Source: Bacteroidota bacterium (GTDB lineage: Bacteria; Bacteroidota; Bacteroidia; Bacteroidales; B39-G9). From it: a stretch of 42,175 bases of DNA. The notes beneath the pieces are model-generated. The model searched no databases. It saw only the letters and a program-made list of their open reading frames with translations, and had not been told where the DNA came from. The stretch covers positions 1 to 42,175 of the forward strand of contig JADFUR010000065.1 in the NCBI GenBank assembly GCA_015222055.1, written 5' to 3'. The translations under genes were made by a program, and so were the position numbers. Below, piece after piece: positions 16,064-24,743 of this stretch. Numbering within the stretch: position 1 is the first letter of the stretch; every line of letters begins with the position of its first letter.

Positions 16064-17284
16064 TTATTTCCCGTGACGAGAAGGTAAAAAAGGACTTCTT
16101 TTCTTTGTTGATGCATTTTTAACAATATCTTGTCCAATAATAACACTATCTCCTTGTTCTAGTCCTGAAACAATTTCTACATTTTCCCCATCGTTAACAC
16201 CTATTTTCACTCTTTTAGATTTAATATTATCACCTTTTGTTATCCAAACTTTTGTTAAACGTTTTTTCTTCCCTTGTTGATCAGACTGATTTGAACCAGA
16301 CTGTTTCATTCTCACCATTCTTTTTTGTTTTACAGAATCTGGGAGATTAGAAAAATATGACTTCAACAAATCTTGCGAAGGATTATATCTCAATGCTTTA
16401 CTCTGAATTTTAAGAACATCGTGTTTCTCATTAACATAAACAACAATATTTGCCGTCATGCCGGGCATTAATTTCAAACTCTTATTTGGTGCATCAACAA
16501 TAACATTATAGGTAACAACATTTTGAACAACAATTGGTTGCAATCGTTTTTGAATAATCTTCCCCTCAAAAATCAAATCAGGATAAGCATCAACGGTAAA
16601 TTCCACTTTTTGACCTTGCTCTACCTGACCAATATCTGCTTCATCAATACTTGCTTGAACCTGCATTTTTGTTAAATCGTTAGCAATTGTAAAAAGAGTT
16701 GGAGTATTAAAACTTGCAGCTACAGTTTGTCCAATATCAACATTTCTTGAAATTACTACACCATTTATTGGAGCAGTAATTGTAGCATACCTTAAATTTG
16801 TTAAAGCTCTATTTAATTGTGCTTTGGCCGACATATAGTTTGCTTTTGCTGTTTGAAAACCATTCAATGCCTCATCATAATCAGTTTCTGGAAGAACTTT
16901 ATTTTCGTAAAGTTTTTTTATCCTGTTATATTTTTTCTTATTAAAAAGAAGTGTTGCCTCGTTTCTCGCTAATGATGCCTTACTGTCGAGAACTGCTGCA
17001 GCTAAGTTTGTAGTATCAATAACGCCAATAACCTGTCCCTTTTTCACCATTGAATTAAAATCAACAAAAATATTTCGAATAACTCCCGAGACTTGTGTTC
17101 CAACTTGCACGGTGGTTATGGCTTCTAATGTTCCTGTAGCTGTAATTGTTGTGTTTATATCACCTCGTTCAACTTTTGTGGTTTTAAAAATTACTGTACT
17201 ATTATTGCTTTTTCTAAAAATAAAAAAAACTACTACAATAGCAACAATAATAGTAGTGGTAATAATAAATAACTTCTTTTTCAT
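16064..17284 (-). CDS. MacA-like periplasmic adaptor (HlyD/RND membrane fusion protein)
   Basis: A 406-residue membrane-fusion protein with an N-terminal membrane anchor (residues 5-22). The halves of the lipoyl/barrel-sandwich domain are seen in TATGTLEAITTVQVGTQVSG and ATITAPINGVVISRNVDIGQ, and between them a coiled-coil hairpin of about 80 residues. Beta-barrel and membrane-proximal domains follow, with YNVIVDAPNKSLKLMPGMTA. A charged insertion (about 325-350: SGSNQSDQQGKKKR) breaks the membrane-proximal region. It is the first gene of the operon and would link the MacB-like pump to a TolC-type outer channel. Confidence 0.93.
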   Translation of the reverse strand: MKKKLFIITTTIIVAIVVVFFIFRKSNNSTVIFKTTKVERGDINTTITATGTLEAITTVQVGTQVSGVIRNIFVDFNSMVKKGQVIGVIDTTNLAAAVLDSKASLARNEATLLFNKKKYNRIKKLYENKVLPETDYDEALNGFQTAKANYMSAKAQLNRALTNLRYATITAPINGVVISRNVDIGQTVAASFNTPTLFTIANDLTKMQVQASIDEADIGQVEQGQKVEFTVDAYPDLIFEGKIIQKRLQPIVVQNVVTYNVIVDAPNKSLKLMPGMTANIVVYVNEKHDVLKIQSKALRYNPSQDLLKSYFSNLPDSVKQKRMVRMKQSGSNQSDQQGKKKRLTKVWITKGDNIKSKRVKIGVNDGENVEIVSGLEQGDSVIIGQDIVKNASTKKRSPFLPSRHGK

Positions 17285-17591
17285 AGGTTTATAATTTTAT
17301 AATTATTGATAATCATCTGACTAAAAGTATATTAAAAAAATATTCTGAAACAAGTTCAGAATGACTAACTTAGATGGTATTGATTAAAAAAGACTTTCTG
17401 CTTTCAAATTTCATTTCCCTTTTTAGACAAAAAAAAATGCTAATTTATTCCAATTATAATTTTTTTTATTAAAATTACATTATAAAATTTTATAAGACAT
17501 TCTTAATAATTTTTAATTATCTTAAAAATTATTAAAACAACTATTTATTAAGCAAATTAATTAATTGTCTTAAATATTTTAATCAACTTAG

Positions 17592-17628
17592 AAAAGGGAA
17601 TGTTATTTATTAACATTCCCTTTTTTTT
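17592..17628 (+). terminator. Orphan intrinsic terminator on the plus strand
   Basis: AAAAGGGAATGTTA (17592-17605) pairs perfectly with TAACATTCCCTTTT (17611-17624) around a five-base loop and is followed by a T run to 17628. No plus-strand gene precedes it; the nearest plus-strand gene upstream ends at 13762. Confidence 0.75.
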
Positions 17629-17650
17629 GCATTTTTTTATTAGCCAAAAG

Positions 17651-17719
17651 GTGCAAGCTTCTTCGCTTGTACCTTTGTTTACTTATTTATTAAAAGCACA
17701 AGCGAGGACGCTTGCACTA
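17651..17719. repeat. Two GCAAGC-type REP-like hairpins
   Basis: GGTGCAAGC with GCTTGTACC (17651-17674) and GCACAAGCG with CGCTTGCAC (17696-17718) form two short hairpins in tandem, the second related to the first. Such paired palindromes are typical mobile or amplified intergenic repeats. Confidence 0.55.
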
Positions 17720-17742
17720 GTTGTCATGGCTTATACGAATAT

Positions 17743-17780
17743 TTAAAAAATAAGCTGTTTGTTGAATTAACAAACAGCTT
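17743..17780 (-). terminator. Intrinsic terminator of the SiaB-SiaC operon
   Basis: On the minus strand AAGCTGTTTGTT pairs with AACAAACAGCTT (17752-17763 with 17769-17780, loop GAATT) and is followed by a T-rich tail (complement of 17743-17750). It lies 35 bp after the SiaC-like stop codon. Confidence 0.8.
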
Positions 17781-17815
17781 AAAACTCAAAAAAAAAAAAT
17801 CAAACCGTGAAAAAT

Positions 17816-18196
17816 TTATTCTTCTATTTCAATCATTTTAAAAGGAATCTTAATAATTGATTGGTAATCTTCTCCTGCCTCTAACATATCTTCATCATCC
17901 TCTTCATAATACCAATTAACAACAACTTCATTTCCACTTTTAAAAATTGTTTCTAATTTCTTAAAAACATCAAGAATACACTTCGACGAACTTGTGTTAA
18001 AATACTCTAATTGAATATTAACCTGAGTTAATTCTTTTGGTGATGATTGATATGCTTCTAACCAATCAACTAGTGGCTTATAAAACTCAATAGAGTTTTC
18101 TGGGATAGATCTCCCTTTAACCTCAACGGTTCCTTTGTTAGCATCAAAATTAACTGTTGGTGTTTTTGGTGTACCTTCAATCGAAATTGGATCCAT
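17816..18196 (-). CDS. SiaC-family regulatory phosphoprotein (DUF1987)
   Basis: A 126-residue protein of the DUF1987/SiaC family, which works like an anti-anti-sigma factor in a partner switch. In Pseudomonas aeruginosa SiaC is phosphorylated by the kinase SiaB on Thr 68 and, unphosphorylated, activates the diguanylate cyclase SiaD. Here the segment LEYFNTSSSKCILDVFKKL places a Thr at residue 68, followed by three Ser, and N-terminal GTPKTPTVNFD and VVNWYYEEDDEDM fit the family. The gene follows the SiaB-like kinase by 36 bp and ends at a terminator. Which output protein it controls in this organism cannot be seen. Confidence 0.88.
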   Translation of the reverse strand: MDPISIEGTPKTPTVNFDANKGTVEVKGRSIPENSIEFYKPLVDWLEAYQSSPKELTQVNIQLEYFNTSSSKCILDVFKKLETIFKSGNEVVVNWYYEEDDEDMLEAGEDYQSIIKIPFKMIEIEE

Positions 18197-18232
18197 AATA
18201 TTATATTATTTTATTTTATTAAATTTCTAATT

Positions 18233-18781
18233 TTACGAAATATAAACATTTAAATTGAAAAATAAAAACTCATCTGAAAAATCATATACTTTATAATCCA
18301 GCTTCCCGCCTGTTTTTCTGACCAAATCAATCATTCCAAGACCGCCACCTCCTTTTTCAGAAAAATTCTGATTATTCAATATCACTTTATATAATGTTCT
18401 TATTTCATCTTTTGTTAAAGAATTTAAATGTTCAATATGTTTAATTAAATGGTCTGACTTACTTTTTTTAATTAAATTTCCTGTTGATACTGTAAAGGTG
18501 TTATTCTTTTTTGTAACAAAAAAAACCACATAATTATTATCTCTTGCAAAACTATTTTTCCCAGATATCTTATCTGAATGATGATAAAGATTTTGAAGTG
18601 ATTCTACTAACACATTATAAATCCTTTTTACTATTTTAAATTCGACATCCGCATTTACAAGTTTTATTTCAAATAAATCAAGAATATCTGTAATTATACT
18701 TGGTGTAATTACTCCCTTAAAAGATATCAAGACATCTCCTCTGTTCATTTTATTATACCAATTCTTGATATCAAACTCCAT
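18233..18781 (-). CDS. SiaB-family protein kinase (DUF6272)
   Basis: A 182-residue protein resembling SiaB, the GHKL-fold kinase that phosphorylates SiaC. The N-box-like segment VLVESLQNLYHHS carries the Asn expected to bind magnesium and the C-terminal EKGGGGLGMIDLVRKTGGKL carries the glycine-rich ATP-lid region. It is followed on the same strand by the SiaC-like gene and preceded by a good promoter. The phosphatase SiaA and cyclase SiaD are not next to it, unlike in Pseudomonas. The kinase role is inferred from family and gene order. Confidence 0.85.
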   Translation of the reverse strand: MEFDIKNWYNKMNRGDVLISFKGVITPSIITDILDLFEIKLVNADVEFKIVKRIYNVLVESLQNLYHHSDKISGKNSFARDNNYVVFFVTKKNNTFTVSTGNLIKKSKSDHLIKHIEHLNSLTKDEIRTLYKVILNNQNFSEKGGGGLGMIDLVRKTGGKLDYKVYDFSDEFLFFNLNVYIS

Positions 18782-18824
18782 AAATATTTTTTTTCAATAA
18801 ATATAAAAAAAATGTTTTTATTAA

Positions 18825-18856
18825 CAAATATAAAAAATTTGATTTTAATTGCACAA
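18825..18856 (-). promoter_or_regulatory. Promoter of the SiaB-SiaC operon (TTG-N21-TATATTTG)
   Basis: On the minus strand TATATTTG (18825-18832) matches the Bacteroidota -7 consensus and TTG (18854-18856) lies 21 bases upstream, a standard spacing. The kinase ATG is 44 bp downstream. Confidence 0.6.
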
Positions 18857-18949
18857 TATTATTGATTATATTAATAAAAAAAAATACGGAAATTGAAATA
18901 GCTTAAGTTCTCATTATATTTTTCAGTACTTCTTCTTTTTAATTTAAAA

Positions 18950-18985
18950 TTTGTAACAACAACAAATAATTATTTTATAAATTTG
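18950..18985 (+). promoter_or_regulatory. Candidate promoter of the NifX/NifB-like gene
   Basis: TAAATTTG (18978-18985) matches TAnnTTTG; TTTG at 18950-18953 could be the -33 element with a long 24-base spacer. The ATG is 24 bp downstream of the -7 element. Confidence 0.45.
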
Positions 18986-19008
18986 CAACTTATTTATAAA
19001 TAGAAAAA

Positions 19009-19347
19009 ATGAAAAAAATCGCTTTACCTACAGAAAACGGAATATTATGTGCTCATTTTGGGCATTGTCAACAATTTTTCATCTACGATATTGATGAAAA
19101 TAACAATATTATTAACGAAAGTTCTTTAACCCCTCCTGCACACGAACCGGGAGTTTATCCTGCTTGGCTAGCTCAATATAAAGTTAGCGATGTTATAGCA
19201 GGTGGTATTGGTCAAAAAGCTATTGACTTATTTAAGCAATCTAAAATTAATGTTCATGTTGGTGCTCCTGCTAAAGAACCAAAACTATTAGTTGAAGATT
19301 TTCTTGCAGGAAATCTTAATACTAATTCAAATTTATGCGACCATTAA
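19009..19347 (+). CDS. NifX/NifB-type dinitrogenase iron-molybdenum cofactor-like protein
   Basis: A 112-residue single-domain protein of the Nitro_FeMo-Co family (RNase H-like fold; Thermotoga TM1290/MTH1175 type). It shows KKIALPTENGILCAHFGHCQ, then ESSLTPPAHEPGVYPAWLAQ and VIAGGIGQKAIDLFKQSKIN. The C-terminal NLCDH may add metal ligands. Stand-alone members occur in anaerobes that do not fix nitrogen and are thought to carry iron-sulfur or molybdenum-type clusters. No nif gene is nearby. It is followed 12 bp later by a perfect 62-bp palindrome that may act as its terminator. Confidence 0.9.
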   Translation: MKKIALPTENGILCAHFGHCQQFFIYDIDENNNIINESSLTPPAHEPGVYPAWLAQYKVSDVIAGGIGQKAIDLFKQSKINVHVGAPAKEPKLLVEDFLAGNLNTNSNLCDH

Positions 19348-19359
19348 TAAATATTTTCT

Positions 19360-19421
19360 AACAATAATAAAATTAAAAAGAATGCTCAATATTGAGCATT
19401 CTTTTTAATTTTATTATTGTT
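19360..19421. repeat. Perfect loopless 62-bp palindrome, probable bidirectional terminator
   Basis: Bases 19361-19390 (starting ACAATAATAAAATTAAAAAG) are the exact reverse complement of 19391-19420, and 19360/19421 extend the pairing, with no central loop. The inner arm AAAAAGAATGCTCAAT followed by ATTGAGCATTCTTTTT makes a hairpin ending in a T run on either strand, so it can act as a terminator in both directions. Confidence 0.95.
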
Positions 19422-19432
19422 TACAGTTCACA

Positions 19433-19459
19433 GCTCTTTCGTAATTGTAATTCGAAAGA
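19433..19459. repeat. GCTCTTTCG-type palindrome, diverged copy
   Basis: GCTCTTTCGTAATTGTAATTCGAAAGA is an imperfect palindrome (CTTTCG with CGAAAG) related to the elements at 3251, 13851 and 27831. It sits 12 bp after the 62-bp palindrome. Confidence 0.6.
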
Positions 19460-19603
19460 ATTGAAACTGAAAAAGCCAAGTAATTTTTTGAGTATCAACA
19501 AATCGAGCTCAGGCATACAAATTTAAGAGAGTGAAAAAAACTATTTGTTTTGTAAAAAAAATTGATGTAAATTTAAAACCAATTTTCTTAAAAAAATATT
19601 GTA

Positions 19604-20455
19604 ATGAAGACAAAAAAAATTCGTTTTATTATTTTATTATCTGTTCTGTTTTTTGCTTTTGTATCTTGTGATATTAATAATAAACTAAATATCCCTGATG
19701 CTCAATCAACAGATACAAAATCAATTGAAGATAACACCGATGCAGAATTAACTGTTATTAATGTTTTTCAAAATATTTATAATTATGGAATATATGGCGA
19801 TCTTGAAAAATCTTATACACAAAGCACAGACACTAATAATTATGTTATTAGAACAATAAATAATAATAAGGTGATTCTGGATTTTTCTCTTTGCGATAAT
19901 CAAAAAGGAAAAATTATTATTGATTTTTCAGATTCACCAACATATAAAAACACCAAACTTACCGGAGAAATTTCTTTTGAAAATTATTCTTATAATAATA
20001 TGAAAATATCGGGAACCGGTAATATGAAAATGACACATTCCATTGATACAGCCGGGCCAAATTTTACTTTTAATACTGACACTTTAAAATTTTTTAAAGA
20101 CAACAAAACATTCTTATTGGGAGGTAAACGAGACATTATTTGGAAAAGAGGATTTCAATCGTTGGCTGACAGAATAGACGATGAGTATTTAATTTATGGT
20201 AACACTTGGGGGATAAATTCTGATGGCATTCACTACAATGTTAAAATTGAAAAAGAAAAAGCTTTAAAAAAAGCTTTGAGCTGTGAATATATTACCGAAG
20301 GAGAAATGACTTTAACCGACTACTTAGATACAGAAGATGAAAAATCTCTTATTATTGACTTTGCTCCCGGAGAAGATGAGGAGTTTTGCCAATGCGATTC
20401 GTGGCTTACTATTACCGTTAATGGTTTTACTTTTAAAACAAATATAGATAATTAA
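19604..20455 (+). CDS. Lipoprotein of unknown function
   Basis: A 283-residue protein with a signal peptide and lipobox AFVSC (Cys 22). The mature part is acidic and beta-rich. It has no motif I can name. The stretch KLTGEISFENYSYNNMKISG and the later CEYITEGEMTLTDY are the alternating pattern of Bacteroidota lipoproteins whose residues form repeated beta-strands, often reported as surface or outer-membrane lipoproteins. FCQCDSWLTITVNG near the end has two close cysteines. It lies 115 bp before the large multidomain gene on the same strand and may be co-regulated with it. Confidence 0.75.
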   Translation: MKTKKIRFIILLSVLFFAFVSCDINNKLNIPDAQSTDTKSIEDNTDAELTVINVFQNIYNYGIYGDLEKSYTQSTDTNNYVIRTINNNKVILDFSLCDNQKGKIIIDFSDSPTYKNTKLTGEISFENYSYNNMKISGTGNMKMTHSIDTAGPNFTFNTDTLKFFKDNKTFLLGGKRDIIWKRGFQSLADRIDDEYLIYGNTWGINSDGIHYNVKIEKEKALKKALSCEYITEGEMTLTDYLDTEDEKSLIIDFAPGEDEEFCQCDSWLTITVNGFTFKTNIDN

Positions 20456-20467
20456 AAATTAATAATG

Positions 20468-20547
20468 TTGTCCACAAAAAAAGTGTTTAACTAAGGAAAC
20501 TGAATGTAAGATTAATGTTCAACATTAAGCTCAGTGGACACATTCAG
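20468..20547 (+). promoter_or_regulatory. Possible structured leader before the giant exported protein
   Basis: Three inverted pairs interleave: GTCCAC (20470-20475) with GTGGAC (20534-20539), CTGAATGT (20500-20507) with ACATTCAG (20540-20547), and AATGTT (20514-20519) with AACATT (20521-20526). The first two cross, as in a pseudoknot. It lies 24 bp before the ATG at 20571. Function is unknown and the fold is unverified. Confidence 0.3.
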
Positions 20548-20570
20548 CCTTTATAAATTAAATTTATGTT

Positions 20571-23500
20571 ATGAAAAAACTTACTTTTTTAAAAACAAAA
20601 CTCTCGGGATTTATTCTCGGGCTTTTGATGATTATGGCGTTTGGCAATTTGTCTTTTAGCCAAACAGACTTAAATGCAGGTGACATTGCAATAATTGGAG
20701 CAAATTATGACGCCCCAGATCAATTTTCTTTTGTGTTATTAGTGGATATTACATCTGGCACAGAAATAAGATTTACCGATAGTGGTTGGTTAAGCACAGA
20801 TTCATTTAGAGGTGGTGAAGGCGGTATAAAATATACTGCACCAAATGCAATTGCTGCTGGTACAGTTATCACATTTACTTATCCTGCTAGTGGCGATTGG
20901 ACTGTTGATAATGATGCCACTCTTGGAAATAATGGTGTGTCATTATCAGGTAGTGGAGATCAAATATTTGCATTCCAGGGGGAAAGTACTAGCCCTAATT
21001 TTATTTTTGGTTTTAACAGTGAAGGTTCTGGTTGGCAAGCTGATGCAACTTCATCTAACACTTCAGCCTTACCTACAGGATTAACTGATGGAACTAATGC
21101 TATTGCTTTAAATGAAATTGACAATGCTATTTATGACGAATCAACAACTACCGGTACACAAGCTGAATTATTAGCTGAAATTTGTAGTCCTGCAAATTGG
21201 TCTGGTAATAATTCAACATTACAGACTATGCCAAGTGGTTCTTTTACAGTTACATCCGGCTCTTCATCACCCGACCCACTAACCGCATTCACAGCAACAA
21301 CAAACGGCGAAACAGAAATTGACCTTGCATGGACACAAAATGCAAGTACAGATGCTGTTATGCTTATCGTTAATGAAACTGGTACTTTTACCGATCCTGT
21401 TGACGGAACCGCTTATGCTGTTGCTAACACAGACCTTGGTGGTACAGTAATATATAACGAAAGTGGAGTTTCTTTTAATCATACAGGTTTAACTGATGGT
21501 ACACAATATTTCTACAAAGCATGGTCAGTTGATGGAAGTAGCAATTACTCTACAGCTGTCACAGGTGATGCAACAACTATTGTTGCTGATGTTACTGCTC
21601 CTGCTTTTGTTACAGGTTATCCAAAATCAGCAAATATCTCAACAACTGGTTGTGATGTAGTTGTTCAACTAGACGAAATAGGAACAGCATATTATCTTGT
21701 TTTAGTTGATGGTCAAACGGCTCCAACAGTTAATGAAGTTAAAGCAGGTACAGCAATTGCTGTTGCTGCTGCAAATACTGACGCTTCTGCTTCAATTACC
21801 GGATTAACATCTGCTACAGCTTACGATATTTATATTGTTGCCGAAGATGACGAAACTACTCCAAATGTTCAGACTACAGTAACAAAATTAGAAGTTACTA
21901 CTGCTGCTATTTTAAGCACAGACGCTGAAATACTTACTTTTGTTTTAACAAAACAAACAAGTGAAGCAACAATTGGTGATAATACAGTTTCAATTGAAGT
22001 TGCAGAAGGAACAAACGTTACTGCTCTTGCTCCTACTGTTACAATTTCTGCAGGTGCACAAGTAAGTCCTACATCAGAAACTGTAAAAGACTTTACAGAC
22101 CCTGTTCCTTACGAAGTTACTGCTGAAGACGGAACAACAACTAAAGATTGGACAGTTACTGTAACAGTAGAAGCTACTGCTCCTATTTTTGTTACAGATT
22201 ATCCAAAATCAGCAAATATCACAAAAACTTCATGTGATGTTCTTGTTCAATTAGACGAAATTGGAACTGCTTATTATCTTAAATTAGATGATGGTGCAAC
22301 TGCTCCAGATGTAGCTACAGTTAAAGCTGGTACTGCAATTAATATTACCGCTGCAAACACTGATGCTACCGCTACAATTAGCGGATTAACAGCTGCTACT
22401 GCTTATGATATTTATTTTGTTGCCGAAGATGCTTATTCAAATACTCAGGCATCAGTTACTTTATTAGAAGTTACAACAAAAGAAGAGGCTCCAGCAATTA
22501 CTGATTTATTCTTCTCTGAATATATTGAAGGTTCAGGATTCAGTAAAGCATTAGAAATTTATAATGGTACAGGCAGTGATATTGATTTATCTAATTATGT
22601 AATTAGAGGTAATAGTAATGGAAGTGCATGGAAAGAAGCTTTTGAACTACCAGCAATATCTCTTGCAAGTGGTGATGTTTATGTAATAGCACACGCTGAG
22701 GCAGATGCAACAATACTTGCTGTTGCCGATACTGCTGTAGTTAGTCCTTACAGTGATGGTACAAGTTACATTGTAAATTTCAATGGCGATGATGCACGTG
22801 CTTTATGTAAAGTGTCAGGTACAGATACTACTATTATTGATGTTATTGGAAATTATACAGAAGACCCTGGAGATGGTTGGGATGTAGCAGGTGTTACAAA
22901 AGCAACTTTGGATCATACTTTATCAAGGAAACTAACTACAACTTCAGGTAATACAGATTGGACAGCTTCTGCCGGAACAAATGCAGACGATTCTGAATGG
23001 ATTATATATGATAAAAATGTATTTGATTACATTGGTTATTTTGGAGCAAGCTCATCAAATGATATTTTATCATTTACTTTACCAACACAAACAAAAGAAG
23101 CTACTATTAACACTACCGAGCATACAATTGCAATTACTTTAGGATCTGGAACAGTTGTTACAGCATTAAAACCTATGATTGAAATATCTGCAGGTGCAAC
23201 AATTAGTGATACTACAATTGCTCACGATTTTACAGCTTCTGTTGTTTATACAGTTACTGCTGAAAACGGAACAGCTCAAGAATGGACAGCTACTGTTACT
23301 GTTGCTACTGTAAGCAGTGAGGCAGAAATAACTTCATTTGCTTTTGCAAAACAAACAGGTGATGCAGTAATTGATGCTACTGCAGGAACTATTGCTATTG
23401 AAGTAGCTTTTGGTACTAAACTTGATACTCTAAAACCTACAATTGCAATTTCTTACGGAGCAACAATTACTCCTGACACATCTGTTACTCGCGACTTCAC

Positions 23501-24725
23501 AGCCCCTGTTGTTTATACTGTTACTGCTGAAGATGGAACAACAACTAAAGAATGGACAGCTACTGTAAGTGTTCAAGAATCTACTGTAGTTACTATTTAT
23601 GACATTCAAAATACAACTGATGCAAGTGGAGATTCTCCTTACTTAGATAAACTTGTTACTACAAGTGGTATTATTACAGGAGTTGCTTCTAAAGGTTTCT
23701 TTATTCAAGACAAAAAAGGACTTTGGAATGGTATTTATGTTTATACAGAACACGATGTAACATCTCCAGCTCGTGTAGTTGGTGATAGTATTACAATTAC
23801 AGCTAAAGTGGTAGAATTTTTAGGCACAACAGAATTGTCATATATCTCAAGTTATGTTATTGAATCTTCAAATGCTAAAATTCCTGAAGTTGAAATTATT
23901 ACAGCTGACGATATTGACGAAGCTATTGAAGGAGTTCTTCTTAAACTTGAAGGTTACAAATGTATTAATGTTGATTTTGACGATCATCATAACTCATTAT
24001 ATGTTAAAGAAGGTATTGCTGATACTCTTATGGTTCACAATTTAATTTATAGAGACATTTCTCCTGTTTTAAACAATGAATATACAATTACAGGTATCGG
24101 CCATTATGACTGGAACAACTTCAAGGTTGAACCAAGAGATGCTGACGACTTTGTAGCGACAACTGTTGTTAACAATCCTCCAACAATTGAGAATATAGTT
24201 CTTTCACCTACAGTTCCTACTTCAGGAAATGAAGTTGCTGTTGTTGCTGATTATAACGATGATGTTGCAGTTACTGAAAAACATTTCTATTATGGTTTTG
24301 ATATTGATAATGTAAAAACAGAAATTACATTAGAAGCTGTTGGTTTCTCAGGAAATACATTTAGAGCTATTATTCCTGCACAAGAAACAGGTGTAACAAT
24401 TTATTTCACAATTGAAGCTACTGACGTTGAATTTACAACTACTCATTCTGGAAGTTATAATGTTATTACCGGTATTGATGATGTTAATATGAATAATATT
24501 AATATTTATCCAAATCCTGTAAGAGACATGTTACATATTGGAAATTTAACAAACGTTCAAAACATTACAATATCTAATGTTATTGGTCAAAAAGTTAAAA
24601 CAATTAATAATATTAATTCTCAGGAATTACATATTAATACTTCAGACTTTGAAAGAGGTATTTATATTATCTCAATTACTGATAACAACGGAAACGTACG
24701 TTCAAATAGATTATTGAAAAAATAA
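20571..24725 (+). CDS. Large multidomain exported protein with T9SS type A sorting domain
   Basis: A 1384-residue secreted protein. A signal peptide (cut near residue 30 after LSFS) precedes a lamin-tail-like domain (about 32-228), an FN3-like domain (about 235-338), a YPKSANI-type repeat in two copies (about 342-445 and 538-637), a beta-rich unit of about 83 residues in three copies (about 450-533, 830-912, 915-1001; shared motif YxVTAExGTxxxWTxTV), a second lamin-tail-like domain (about 644-825, starting LFFSEYIEGSGFSKALEIYN), an OB-like domain (about 1005-1195, with KGFFIQDKKGLWNGIYVYTE) and an Ig-like domain (about 1202-1299). It ends in a sorting domain (about 1307-1384) with INIYPNPVRDMLHI and RGIYIISI. 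It is likely surface-attached or released, for adhesion or nucleic-acid or polymer binding, but no catalytic residues are evident. Confidence 0.9.
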   Translation: MKKLTFLKTKLSGFILGLLMIMAFGNLSFSQTDLNAGDIAIIGANYDAPDQFSFVLLVDITSGTEIRFTDSGWLSTDSFRGGEGGIKYTAPNAIAAGTVITFTYPASGDWTVDNDATLGNNGVSLSGSGDQIFAFQGESTSPNFIFGFNSEGSGWQADATSSNTSALPTGLTDGTNAIALNEIDNAIYDESTTTGTQAELLAEICSPANWSGNNSTLQTMPSGSFTVTSGSSSPDPLTAFTATTNGETEIDLAWTQNASTDAVMLIVNETGTFTDPVDGTAYAVANTDLGGTVIYNESGVSFNHTGLTDGTQYFYKAWSVDGSSNYSTAVTGDATTIVADVTAPAFVTGYPKSANISTTGCDVVVQLDEIGTAYYLVLVDGQTAPTVNEVKAGTAIAVAAANTDASASITGLTSATAYDIYIVAEDDETTPNVQTTVTKLEVTTAAILSTDAEILTFVLTKQTSEATIGDNTVSIEVAEGTNVTALAPTVTISAGAQVSPTSETVKDFTDPVPYEVTAEDGTTTKDWTVTVTVEATAPIFVTDYPKSANITKTSCDVLVQLDEIGTAYYLKLDDGATAPDVATVKAGTAINITAANTDATATISGLTAATAYDIYFVAEDAYSNTQASVTLLEVTTKEEAPAITDLFFSEYIEGSGFSKALEIYNGTGSDIDLSNYVIRGNSNGSAWKEAFELPAISLASGDVYVIAHAEADATILAVADTAVVSPYSDGTSYIVNFNGDDARALCKVSGTDTTIIDVIGNYTEDPGDGWDVAGVTKATLDHTLSRKLTTTSGNTDWTASAGTNADDSEWIIYDKNVFDYIGYFGASSSNDILSFTLPTQTKEATINTTEHTIAITLGSGTVVTALKPMIEISAGATISDTTIAHDFTASVVYTVTAENGTAQEWTATVTVATVSSEAEITSFAFAKQTGDAVIDATAGTIAIEVAFGTKLDTLKPTIAISYGATITPDTSVTRDFTAPVVYTVTAEDGTTTKEWTATVSVQESTVVTIYDIQNTTDASGDSPYLDKLVTTSGIITGVASKGFFIQDKKGLWNGIYVYTEHDVTSPARVVGDSITITAKVVEFLGTTELSYISSYVIESSNAKIPEVEIITADDIDEAIEGVLLKLEGYKCINVDFDDHHNSLYVKEGIADTLMVHNLIYRDISPVLNNEYTITGIGHYDWNNFKVEPRDADDFVATTVVNNPPTIENIVLSPTVPTSGNEVAVVADYNDDVAVTEKHFYYGFDIDNVKTEITLEAVGFSGNTFRAIIPAQETGVTIYFTIEATDVEFTTTHSGSYNVITGIDDVNMNNINIYPNPVRDMLHIGNLTNVQNITISNVIGQKVKTINNINSQELHINTSDFERGIYIISITDNNGNVRSNRLLKK

Positions 24726-24743
24726 TTTATAAATCACTATATT

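Larger units (their letters stand above)
17285..17815. other. 531-bp intergenic region with hairpins, no gene seen
   Basis: It contains a TTCTGAA/TTCAGAA hairpin (about 17342-17359) of the same kind as ATGTTGAACTTGTTTCAACAT near 25171, an orphan plus-strand terminator (17592-17628), two GCAAGC-type hairpins (17651-17719) and the terminator of the SiaB-SiaC operon (17743-17780). I found no coding frame of note. Confidence 0.6.

Noticed and set aside
14020-17284. Complete antibiotic-efflux system
   Set aside because: Only adaptor, ATPase and permease are here; no TolC or resistance gene, and the substrate cannot be deduced.
21279-21482. Minus-strand open frame inside the giant T9SS gene
   Set aside because: It is antisense to a well-supported domain and has no family features.
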